DNA of 32,186 nt from positions 1 through 32,186 of the forward strand of contig JAZNQO010000009.1 of NCBI GenBank assembly GCA_045590215.1, in the 5' to 3' direction. How positions within the stretch are numbered: position 1 is the first letter of the stretch; every line of letters begins with the position of its first letter. The translations under genes and the position numbers were made by a program. The notes beneath the pieces are model-generated. The model searched no databases. It was not told the origin of the DNA and was given only the letters and a program-made list of their open reading frames with translations. Source of the stretch: RUG563 sp045590215 (GTDB lineage: Bacteria > Bacillota > Clostridia > Christensenellales > Aristaeellaceae). Positions 14,946 through 22,171 of the stretch are shown here, one piece after another.

Positions 14946-14992
14946 ACCATCAGAGCAAGATTTTACAAAAAATCTGTCAAAATTTACAAATG

Positions 14993-15025
14993 AAAACAGA
15001 GTGGCAGGGAAAACCACTCTGTTTT
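14993..15025 (-). terminator. Terminator hairpin after the Gfo/Idh/MocA gene
   Basis: AAAACAGAGTGG (14993-15004) pairs perfectly with CCACTCTGTTTT (15014-15025). The minus-strand T run is part of the stem. It ends the four-reading-frame operon that starts at 19493. Confidence 0.75.
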
Positions 15026-15043
15026 CTGGTTTATAAAGTGCGG

Positions 15044-16126
15044 TTAATCGAAATAGACCGGCTTTCCTTCTCGGGCAGAGGTATAGATGGCTTCCAGAAT
15101 CCGGGTGACGCAGGCGGCTTGTTCGGGCGTGACGCAAAGGTCGCCCTTGCCAAGTACAGCGTTCAGGAACACCCGGTTTTCCTTCTCCTGGGGCTTTTCT
15201 GCGCCTTCGCTGTCATAGAAGGCGGCACCGCCGGGCTGGAAATCGGGGTTCATGGTGTATTGATTGCCGCAGGCCACGCCGTTGATGGTGAGCTTATGGC
15301 CGTGCATATCCGCCCCAGCCTTATCGCCGCACAGCACCGTGCAGGCTTCTTCCACTTCCAGCGTGTTCAAAGCCCATGCGGCATTTACCTGAATGGTGGC
15401 CCCATTTTCCATCACCACAAAGCCGAAGGCACTGTCTTCCACAGTGAACTTTTCGGGATCCCAGTCCCCCCATGCGTTGCCGGCGCGAGTTTGCTGATTG
15501 AGCTTATGATAGGTGGTGCCCACGGCGTATTTGGGCTTATAATTGTTCATGGTCCACAGGGTCAAGTCCAGCGCATGGGTGCCGATATCAATGAGGGGGC
15601 CGCCGCCCTGCTCATATTCATTGAGGAAGACGCCCCATGTGGGCACGGCACGGCGGCGAATGGCGTTGGCCTTGGCGAAATAGATATCGCCCAGCACATC
15701 CTTTTCGCACATCTCTTTTAGGCAAAGGCTGTCCGGCCGATAGCGGTTCTGATAGCCGATGGAGAGCAATTTGCCGGTACGCTTCTGGGCGTCCACCATC
15801 TTCAGAGCTTCTTCATAATTGATGGCCATGGGCTTTTCGCACAGAACATGCTTGCCGCTTTCCAAGGCTGCCACGGTGATTTCGGAGTGGCTGCGGTTGG
15901 GGGTGCAGACAAACACCACGTCCAATTCTTCTTTCAGAAGCTCTTTATAATCGGTGAACACTTTGGCGTTTTCCGTGCCGAAATTCTTGGCAGATTCCTT
16001 CGCCCTTTCTTCAATGATATCGCAAAAGGCCACCACTTCCGCCAGCCCCACCTTTTTGATGGAGGGCAGATGCTTGCTGTTTGCGATGCCGCCGCAGCCT
16101 ACGATACCGGCTTTCAATGATGCCAT
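15044..16126 (-). CDS. Gfo/Idh/MocA family NAD(P)-dependent oxidoreductase
   Basis: A 360-residue cytoplasmic dehydrogenase acting on a sugar, inositol or similar polyol. The N-terminal Rossmann fold shows AGIVGCGGIA (G10-C-G12-G13) and FCDIIEERAKE. The conserved EKP motif is at CEKPMA with Lys98, and the catalytic pair sits in GGGPLIDIGTHALD (D180 and H184), the family's D-x-x-x-H arrangement. The C-terminal half is the usual sheet domain. GGAGG precedes the ATG by 8 bases. It is the last gene of the operon with the lipid kinase and GH95 fucosidase, separated from the latter by a 24-residue reading frame. Context suggests oxidation of a sugar released by the fucosidase, but the substrate is not readable from sequence. 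Confidence 0.92.
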   Translation of the reverse strand: MASLKAGIVGCGGIANSKHLPSIKKVGLAEVVAFCDIIEERAKESAKNFGTENAKVFTDYKELLKEELDVVFVCTPNRSHSEITVAALESGKHVLCEKPMAINYEEALKMVDAQKRTGKLLSIGYQNRYRPDSLCLKEMCEKDVLGDIYFAKANAIRRRAVPTWGVFLNEYEQGGGPLIDIGTHALDLTLWTMNNYKPKYAVGTTYHKLNQQTRAGNAWGDWDPEKFTVEDSAFGFVVMENGATIQVNAAWALNTLEVEEACTVLCGDKAGADMHGHKLTINGVACGNQYTMNPDFQPGGAAFYDSEGAEKPQEKENRVFLNAVLGKGDLCVTPEQAACVTRILEAIYTSAREGKPVYFD

Positions 16127-16150
16127 GGTTTTTTCCTCCTTTTGTGCGGA

Positions 16151-16169
16151 CGGCTCAATGCCAGAGCCG
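16151..16169 (-). other. Hairpin over the stop codon of the 24-aa frame
   Basis: CGGCTC-(7)-GAGCCG, a perfect 6-bp stem on the minus strand enclosing the end of the small frame. No T run follows, so it is more likely an RNA processing or translation-modulating stem than a terminator. Confidence 0.5.
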
Positions 16170-16229
16170 CCGGGTCATTTTTTTCTTTTTCTTACTCTGA
16201 TGAAACAGGGATTTGATTTTTTTCTGCAT
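16155..16229 (-). CDS. 24-residue lysine-rich peptide (micropeptide candidate)
   Basis: A short frame in the gap between the GH95 and Gfo/Idh/MocA genes, on the same strand. Its ATG at 16229 is preceded at 8 bases by AAGGAGGTG, a full match to the 16S rRNA tail and one of the strongest ribosome sites in the window. The peptide begins MQKKIKSLFHQ, then has a run of five Lys (residues 13-17) and RR (20-21), ending in LWH. It has ten Lys/Arg and no acidic residue, so the charge is about +10. No hydrophobic helix. I recognise no family. The good ribosome site and codon use argue for translation; the alternative is that the site serves some other purpose. A hairpin covers the stop codon. Confidence 0.55.
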   Translation of the reverse strand: MQKKIKSLFHQSKKKKKMTRRLWH

Positions 16230-16278
16230 GGCTTTTCCACCTCCTTATACCAATAAGGGTGAGCGGAAAGCCATCGTT

Positions 16279-18615
16279 TTATCCGTCAATGCGGATGGTT
16301 TCCCCGGCCTGATGGGGGAAGGTGCGGCCGTCGGAGAGGGTGAGCGTGCCGGGGAAAGATGCGGTAATGAGGGCTTCCTTCAATGCGCCCTTTTCCCAAG
16401 CGATGTCCACCGTGTAGCCGCCACGGGCACGCAGCCCCCGGACATGGCCGTCCTGCCATTTTTCTGGCAGGGCAGGCAGCAAACGCAAAAAGCCTTCGTG
16501 GCTTTGCAGCAGCATTTCTGCCATCCCGGCGCAGGCACCGAAATTGCCGTCGATCTGGAAGGGGGGATGGGCATCGAAAAGGTTCAGATACGTGCCGCCG
16601 CCGTGATAGGGGGCATGATGGGGGCTGCGGCCTTCCACTACCCGCAGCTGATCGTCAATGAGCTTTAAGGCATGATTGCCGTCCCGGAGCCGTGCCCATT
16701 GATTGATGCGCCAGCCCATGGCCCAGCCGGTGCTTTCGTCGCCCCGGCGCAGCAGGCTCTGCTTGCAGGCCGCTGCCCATTCGGGGGTTTTATCCGGTGT
16801 GATGGAGCAGCCGGGATGCAGGCCGTAGAGATGGGAAATATGGCGGTGATGGATTTCTTTTTCATCGAAATTTTTGTTCCATTCCAATAATTCGCCATCC
16901 TTACCAATACCAAAGAGCTGTAAATCGGCCAGCGCACAGGCGGCTTTCTGCGTCCATTCCGTTTCGGTTTTCAGGATGGAGGCAGCGGACAAAAGATTGG
17001 TGAAAAGCTCCTGCATCAGGGCTTGATTCATGGCGGAATGCTGTGCCAAGGCAATCACTTTGCCATCCAGCAGATATTCGTTTTCAGGAGAGGTGGCCGG
17101 GGCGAAAATCCATTTGCCCTGTGCATTTTTGTTCATCTGGGACAGGCAGAAAGCGGCGGCGTTTTCCATGATGGGGAAGGCCGTTTCTTTCAGGAAGGTT
17201 TCGTCTTTGGTGAACTGATACTGCTCCCACAAATGCTGGCACAGCCAAGGCAGGGAAAAATTCCAGCAGGCATACAGACAACAGCCGAAAATGGAAGCCC
17301 CCACCGGCGTGCTCATGCGCCACAAATCTGTATTGTGATGGGAAACGGCACCGGGAGCGTTATAGAAGTCCCGCGCGGCTTTCTTACCGTTTTCGGCAAG
17401 CTCCTTTATCAGCTGCATCAAGGGGTCGTGGCAGGGGAAAAGGTTGGTCACAAGCGTTGGCCAATAGTTCATTTCGGTGTTGATATTGATGGTATAATTG
17501 CAGTTCCACGGGGGTGTAATATAATCGCACCAGATGCCCTGCAAATTGGTGGCTTGGGTGCCCTCACGGGAGGATGCGATGGTTAAGTACCGTGCAAAAT
17601 GGAAATAGAGGGCATAGAGGGAAAGGTCTCTCTTATCCAGCTCATGCTGATAGAGCCGCTGGTCGGTGGGCAGGTTATTTCCTTCCCCCAGATACAGTTC
17701 GGCGGTGTCGTACAGGGCACGGTGGTCTTTGATATGGGCAGCCAGCAGGGCATCATAGCCCTTTTCCCGGGCAGCTTTCAAAGCGGCTTTGCAGGGGGAA
17801 AGGAAGGGCTTTCCTTCCAGAACGGGATGCTTATCAAAGCCGTTGAAGCTGGTGCGGATATCCAGATAGAGGGTGGCTTCCGTGGCACCAAAAACATGGA
17901 TGCCGCCGCCTCTGCGGATGGAATAGCCATCCTTTTGTTCCATTTCCACCCGTGCATAAAAGCCCATGCCTTTTTCGGCATCGGTTTCACCGTAGGTCAT
18001 TTCATCCCGGTTGCCCTGAAAGGAAGCGTGCTGATAGCGGCAGACGGGGGCATTGCCCTGAAAGGACAAAGCTTCGCTTTCCATGTCCATTTGGGCATTG
18101 AGTGCGGGCGACAGCCGGAAGGAAAAATTCAGAGCCTTTTCCCGGTCGCAGGACAGGCGAATCACAAGACATTCATCGGGATGAGAAATGAAGCTCTCCC
18201 GTTTATAGGTAACGCCGTCTGCCTGATAGGTGACGGTATGCACGGCGGACTGCATATCCAGCATGCGGCAGTATTTAGAAACGGGGGAGGCATAATGGAA
18301 GGAAAGCTGCAAATCCCCGGCGCACAGATACACCTGACTCCAAAGGCCCGTATGCTCCCTTTCCAAAAGCCGCTGTGCCTTTTCATATTCCCCCTGCATT
18401 ACCAGCTTTTTTGCTTCTTCAAAGGCGGCGACGGCGTTTTCCCTTGTATACTGCATGGGATAGCCGCTCCAGAGGGTATCTTCGTTCAGGGAATAACATT
18501 CGTTTTCCACGCTGCCGTAGATCATGGCACCCAGCCGCCCGTTTCCGATGGGCAGGGCTTCGTTCCAATTGCCGGCAGGCTGAAGATAGGAAAGGATATG
18601 GGCTTGCTGATTCAT
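16279..18615 (-). CDS. GH95 family alpha-L-fucosidase
   Basis: A 778-residue inverting glycoside hydrolase, most likely removing alpha-1,2-linked fucose from glycans; some GH95 enzymes act on L-galactose. The N-terminal beta domain begins with the family signature NEALPIGNGRLGAMIYG and LNEDTLWSG. The alpha-barrel contains GIWCDYITPPWNCNYTININTEMNYW (two Asn near 375-385 match the base-assisting Asn of AfcA), ATSPENEY (Glu near 511, general acid) and FQIDGNFG (Asp near 688). HHNTDLWR and GWAMGWRINQWARL are also typical. There is no signal peptide, so it acts in the cytoplasm on imported oligosaccharides. AAGGAGC lies 6 bases before the ATG. It follows the lipid kinase gene by 11 bases. No transporter is adjacent. 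Confidence 0.95.
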   Translation of the reverse strand: MNQQAHILSYLQPAGNWNEALPIGNGRLGAMIYGSVENECYSLNEDTLWSGYPMQYTRENAVAAFEEAKKLVMQGEYEKAQRLLEREHTGLWSQVYLCAGDLQLSFHYASPVSKYCRMLDMQSAVHTVTYQADGVTYKRESFISHPDECLVIRLSCDREKALNFSFRLSPALNAQMDMESEALSFQGNAPVCRYQHASFQGNRDEMTYGETDAEKGMGFYARVEMEQKDGYSIRRGGGIHVFGATEATLYLDIRTSFNGFDKHPVLEGKPFLSPCKAALKAAREKGYDALLAAHIKDHRALYDTAELYLGEGNNLPTDQRLYQHELDKRDLSLYALYFHFARYLTIASSREGTQATNLQGIWCDYITPPWNCNYTININTEMNYWPTLVTNLFPCHDPLMQLIKELAENGKKAARDFYNAPGAVSHHNTDLWRMSTPVGASIFGCCLYACWNFSLPWLCQHLWEQYQFTKDETFLKETAFPIMENAAAFCLSQMNKNAQGKWIFAPATSPENEYLLDGKVIALAQHSAMNQALMQELFTNLLSAASILKTETEWTQKAACALADLQLFGIGKDGELLEWNKNFDEKEIHHRHISHLYGLHPGCSITPDKTPEWAAACKQSLLRRGDESTGWAMGWRINQWARLRDGNHALKLIDDQLRVVEGRSPHHAPYHGGGTYLNLFDAHPPFQIDGNFGACAGMAEMLLQSHEGFLRLLPALPEKWQDGHVRGLRARGGYTVDIAWEKGALKEALITASFPGTLTLSDGRTFPHQAGETIRIDG

Positions 18616-18626
18616 AAAATAGCTCC

Positions 18627-19493
18627 TTATCGGTGAATTTTCAGGGCACCGGGCTGAATTTCCACCACGGCTTCGGAGGCAGTGACGATTTCGCCGTCCA
18701 CGTTCAGCCGCATATCGGGGGCAGAAAAGGAAAGCTGGGACGCCCGGGTGAAATGGGTTTCGGGGAAAGTGAGGATTTTGCCCTGCAAAAGGCCGATCAA
18801 GCGCAGGGGTAATTTATACCATTTGATGCGGTCCACGATGATAATATCCATCAGCCCGTCATCCACTTTGGCATCCGGGGCAATGACGATGCCGCCGCCG
18901 ATGATGCCGCCGTTGGCCGCCGCTATAACGAAAACATCCTTCTTTTCTGCTTCCTGATCGTCGATTTTATAGCTGACGGGGATAGGGCGGAAGGTAAAAA
19001 GCGCACGCAGCACGCCGAACAAATAGGGCAGCAGCCCCCGGCAATATTTCTTGGCCTTCTGGGCGTAATCCAGGACGGCCACGTCAAACCCCGTGCCGAT
19101 TTCGTTGAGGAAAAGCTGACCGTTGAGCAGCCCCACATCCGTGGGTTTTGCCTCTTTTTCCAGAATGGTTTGCAACGCTTTTTCCGGGCTTGCGTCTATG
19201 CCCAGCGTTTTTCTGAAATCATTGCCGGTGCCTGCCGGGATGATGCCAAGGGCGGTTTCCGTGCCCATTAGCCCCCTTGCCACTTCCAGAGCCGTGCCGT
19301 CGCCGCCGATGGCGATGGCTGTTTTTGCATGGCTTTGCGCTGCCTGCTTGGCCAGTTCCGTGGCATGGCCGGGATGGGACGTCATCACAGTTTGCACGGG
19401 CAGCGATTTGCTTTTCAGCATTTCTTCCGTTTGCTGGCCGATTTTTTTGCCCAGACCGCTGCCGGCGGCAGGATTATATATGGAATACAGCAT
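18627..19493 (-). CDS. Diacylglycerol kinase-family lipid kinase (DgkB/YegS type)
   Basis: A 288-residue soluble kinase that phosphorylates a lipid such as diacylglycerol with ATP at the membrane face, returning it to phospholipid or lipoteichoic acid synthesis. Landmarks are SIYNPAAGSG at the N-terminus, the nucleotide motif AIGGDGTALEVARGL (GGDGT at 63-67), IPAGTGNDF (86-93), FLNEIGTGFDVAV, and APDAKVDDGLMDIIIV. The end has LNVDGE as in the family. Length is usual. The start at 19493 was chosen for the N-terminus; a weak AAAGG sits 9 bases upstream. It opens the operon with GH95, the 24-aa frame and the oxidoreductase, a pairing that is not an obvious metabolic one. Confidence 0.92.
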   Translation of the reverse strand: MLYSIYNPAAGSGLGKKIGQQTEEMLKSKSLPVQTVMTSHPGHATELAKQAAQSHAKTAIAIGGDGTALEVARGLMGTETALGIIPAGTGNDFRKTLGIDASPEKALQTILEKEAKPTDVGLLNGQLFLNEIGTGFDVAVLDYAQKAKKYCRGLLPYLFGVLRALFTFRPIPVSYKIDDQEAEKKDVFVIAAANGGIIGGGIVIAPDAKVDDGLMDIIIVDRIKWYKLPLRLIGLLQGKILTFPETHFTRASQLSFSAPDMRLNVDGEIVTASEAVVEIQPGALKIHR

Positions 19494-19532
19494 AGCATAC
19501 GCCTTTCTTATCAAGATTTTCTTTTTACATAT

Positions 19533-19561
19533 ATAATACCGCAAATTTCCTTTTGCGTAAA
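19533..19561 (-). promoter_or_regulatory. Sigma-A promoter of the lipid kinase-GH95 operon
   Basis: Minus strand TTTACG (19556-19561), 17-bp spacer, TATTAT (19533-19538). Confidence 0.7.
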
Positions 19562-19599
19562 GGGAAGAAACGACATTTTTCGATAAAAAAGAATGGGGA

Positions 19600-19628
19600 T
19601 TTACGAAGCGAAAGATTTGTGATAAAAT
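19600..19628 (+). promoter_or_regulatory. Sigma-A promoter of the PucR/CdaR-type regulator gene
   Basis: TTTACG (19600-19605), 17-bp spacer, TAAAAT (19623-19628). It uses the same TTTACG hexamer as the divergent kinase promoter 40 bases away. Confidence 0.65.
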
Positions 19629-19681
19629 AACAATTGGATTTGTATACATAGATGCTTCTTGGCAGGCAGGGAGGAAAGAAC

Positions 19682-20752
19682 ATGGATAACCGCTTGATGA
19701 TGCGGCTGCAGCAGATATTGGAAAAGATGTACGTACCCATTACGGTATTGGATATTGAGGGCAACAGCCTCATTCCCGCCAGCGATATCCGCTTTGTGCT
19801 GCCCGGCAACCTGGAAGCAGGGGAAGCCGTTTATCACGAAGGCCGTTTTTTCTATGTCTGTGTATCCCAGCCCCAACTGGTGCTGATGATTACGGCTTCG
19901 GATACCCTTTCCGTACGGGATACGCTGCTGCTTTGCGATGCCATGATCGGCACCATTTTGACAGCCAATGCCGCCGGAAATGATATCAATAACGCCTATC
20001 AGCGGATATTGCAGAACGACCTTTCCTTGGCAGAACTGGAAGCGATGGTGGATGAACACAATATCCGCACCAATATTCCAAGATGCGTGCTGCTGCTGCA
20101 TATGGTGCAGGTGCAAAAGAGCAATGCCTATGACCTTTTGCAGGATATCTTGCCCATGAGCGGCGGCGATATCTTGGTTGGGATGGATAAGCATACCGCC
20201 GTTTACCTGAAAGATACTACGCAATTGGATGATGAAGAAGACCTGCGCCAGTTCAGCTGCGCTTTGCAGGAAACGCTGATGGGCGAAACGGGTCTCAATG
20301 TCACTATCGGCATCAGCGATGTGACGGAAGAAATTGCCCAGCTGCATGCGGCTTACCGTCAGGCAAGGCGTGCCATTGAAATCGGCCGGGTGTATTCTCC
20401 GGGGCAGACGGTGCACATGTATCGCACCATGTATCTGCAGCGGTTTTTGTCCGATTTGAACCCCGATGTGGCCAGCCATTATTACAGCCTTTTGTTTAAC
20501 CCGTCCACCCAGCGGCTCTTCAGCGAAGAAATGTTGTCCACCATTGATATGTTTTTTAAGAAGGATCTGAACCTTTCCGAAACGGCAAGGCAGCTGTATA
20601 TCCATCGCAATACGCTGGTATACCGGCTGGATAAGGTGCAGCGCATGCTGGGGCTGGATTTGAGACGGTTTGACGATGCGGTGACGTTCAAAATTCTGTT
20701 TGAAATGCGCAAGTGCGGCAATAATAAAGGAACAGGCAAGAAGGAATTCTGA
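19682..20752 (+). CDS. PucR/CdaR family transcriptional regulator
   Basis: A 356-residue DNA-binding regulator. The C-terminal 60 residues form the PucR-type helix-turn-helix: LSTIDMFFKKDLNLSETARQLYIHRNTLVYRLDKV (core NLSETARQLYIHRNTLVYRL near 301-320), then LGLDLRRFDDAVTFKILF. A GGDEF-like CdaR middle part (LHMVQVQ, VTIGISDVTEEIAQLHAAYRQARRAIEIG) precedes it. The N-terminal 110 residues are a sensor of unknown ligand (VLDIEGNSLIPASDIRFVLPG); CdaR homologues sense sugar diacids and others in the class sense purine products. GGGAGG lies 8-9 bases before the ATG. It is divergent from the lipid kinase-GH95 operon with about 190 bases between starts, so it may regulate that operon, and it is followed after 19 bases by the S41 protease. 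Confidence 0.88.
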   Translation: MDNRLMMRLQQILEKMYVPITVLDIEGNSLIPASDIRFVLPGNLEAGEAVYHEGRFFYVCVSQPQLVLMITASDTLSVRDTLLLCDAMIGTILTANAAGNDINNAYQRILQNDLSLAELEAMVDEHNIRTNIPRCVLLLHMVQVQKSNAYDLLQDILPMSGGDILVGMDKHTAVYLKDTTQLDDEEDLRQFSCALQETLMGETGLNVTIGISDVTEEIAQLHAAYRQARRAIEIGRVYSPGQTVHMYRTMYLQRFLSDLNPDVASHYYSLLFNPSTQRLFSEEMLSTIDMFFKKDLNLSETARQLYIHRNTLVYRLDKVQRMLGLDLRRFDDAVTFKILFEMRKCGNNKGTGKKEF

Positions 20753-20771
20753 TGCCTGAAAGGAGAACAAA

Positions 20772-21998
20772 ATGAAAAAGAGACTGATGATGGCTTTGTG
20801 CGCTGTGCTGGTATTATGCCTTGCAACGGCCACGGCTCATGCGTCCGGCTTATTGGATTTTTTGAAGCCCAAAGATACTGTAACGATTACCGTGGATGAA
20901 TATGAGCGGCTGAAGCAATATGAAAAGCTGGACACGGTAAAGCAGTATGTGGATATGTGGTATTATCAGGAGCCTGATGAAGAAAAGGCCATGGAAGGGG
21001 CCATTCAGGGGCTTTTGCTTTCGCTGGAAGACCCGTATACCTTCTATTATCCGCCGGAAGATTGGAAAACGATGTGGGAAGAGGACGAAGGTGAATATGC
21101 CGGCGTCGGGCTGAGCCTGCTGGGCGATTATCTGGAAGGCACGGTGACGGTGATCCGTGCGTTTGAAAATACGCCTGCCAAGGAGGCCGGTGTTCGCAAG
21201 GGCGACAGGCTGGTAAGGGTAGACGATATTGAAGTGGACGTTTATTCCATGCAAGCCGCCGTGGATGTGATGCGGGGCAAAGTGGGCGAAGAAGTGGAAA
21301 TTGAAGTGCTGCGGGGGGAAGAATACATCACCTTCACCTTGAAAAGAGCCAATATCCATATCAACCGCATTGACAGCTGCATGCTGGAAAACAATGTGGG
21401 CTATATTGCCCTGTATGAATTTGCCGGGGAAAGCGAAAAGGAATTTGCCACGGCGTTCACCGCCCTGAAAGAACAGGGAGCCAAGAGCCTGATTGTGGAC
21501 GTGCGGGATAATCCCGGCGGTTGGGTGGATGCGGCAAGGGATATCGGCGATCTTTTCCTGGATAAAGGCATGCTGGCCTACAGCGAAGACCGCTATGGCA
21601 ATATCGAAAAAATGGCTACCAAAGACGGCAAGGACGATATACCTATCGTATTCCTCGTGAACGAAAATTCCGCCTCTTCTTCTGAAATTTTATCGGGCGG
21701 TTTGCAGGATCAGGGTCGTGCCAAGCTGGTAGGGGTCAAGACTTACGGAAAGGGCGTCATTCAGTCCGTTATTCCGCTGGATGGGATTGATCCCAAAACT
21801 TCCAAGGACGGTTTCCAGATGACCATCGGCCAGTATTATTTCCCCTCCGGTAAGGCCATCCATATGGAAGGCATTGAGCCGGATGTGGTGGTGGAATACC
21901 CCGAAGAGCTGGTGAACGCCTATTACGAATTTGGCGATATGAGCGATATCCAGCTGCAAAAGGCATGGGAAGAAGCCTGTGCCATGATACAGGAATAA
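20772..21998 (+). CDS. S41 family C-terminal processing protease (CtpA/CtpB-like)
   Basis: A 408-residue exported or membrane-tethered serine protease that cuts the C-terminal tails of envelope proteins. Residues 1-25 form a signal or anchor segment. A helical tether follows, then a PDZ domain (about 105-190: AGVGLSLLGDY, NTPAKEAGVRKGDRLVRVDDIEV). The protease core carries VDVRDNPGG near 242-250, the serine block NENSASSSEIL, and GVKTYGKGVIQ. Ser302 and Lys327 are 25 residues apart, the same spacing as the Ser/Lys dyad of CtpB and the D1 protease. AAGGAGA precedes the ATG. It probably shares a transcript with the upstream PucR-type regulator and has a strong terminator. Cell-surface quality control or signalling is the expected role; the substrate is unknown. 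Confidence 0.93.
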   Translation: MKKRLMMALCAVLVLCLATATAHASGLLDFLKPKDTVTITVDEYERLKQYEKLDTVKQYVDMWYYQEPDEEKAMEGAIQGLLLSLEDPYTFYYPPEDWKTMWEEDEGEYAGVGLSLLGDYLEGTVTVIRAFENTPAKEAGVRKGDRLVRVDDIEVDVYSMQAAVDVMRGKVGEEVEIEVLRGEEYITFTLKRANIHINRIDSCMLENNVGYIALYEFAGESEKEFATAFTALKEQGAKSLIVDVRDNPGGWVDAARDIGDLFLDKGMLAYSEDRYGNIEKMATKDGKDDIPIVFLVNENSASSSEILSGGLQDQGRAKLVGVKTYGKGVIQSVIPLDGIDPKTSKDGFQMTIGQYYFPSGKAIHMEGIEPDVVVEYPEELVNAYYEFGDMSDIQLQKAWEEACAMIQE

Positions 21999-22006
21999 AA
22001 AAGAAG

Positions 22007-22038
22007 CGGAGCAGCTTGCAAAAGGCTGCTCCTTTTTT
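22007..22038 (+). terminator. Intrinsic terminator of the regulator-protease transcript
   Basis: GGAGCAGC-(9)-GCTGCTCC followed by six T. Confidence 0.9.
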
Positions 22039-22052
22039 ATGCCCTGCATTGC

Positions 22053-22081
22053 TTGAAATGAAGAAGAAAAAAAGGTATAAT
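22053..22081 (+). promoter_or_regulatory. Sigma-A promoter of tex
   Basis: TTGAAA (22053-22058), 17-bp spacer, TATAAT (22076-22081). The leader carries TGACAG-ttc-CTGTCA at 22135-22149, shortly before the ribosome site. Confidence 0.85.
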
Positions 22082-22171
22082 AAGGGGCGGCTTTTGTGCC
22101 TGTTTTATGGGAAAGGCAGAGAGCGGATTTGAAATGACAGTTCCTGTCAGGGGGATACAAGGAGGAAAAAT

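Noticed and set aside
16127..16278. Terminator between the GH95 and oxidoreductase genes
   Set aside because: The hairpin at 16151-16169 has no T run on the minus strand, so read-through into the oxidoreductase gene is expected.
17599..18636. 345-codon plus-strand frame opposite the GH95 gene
   Set aside because: Antisense to a certain gene; composition is low-complexity Gly/His/Phe and there is no ribosome site.
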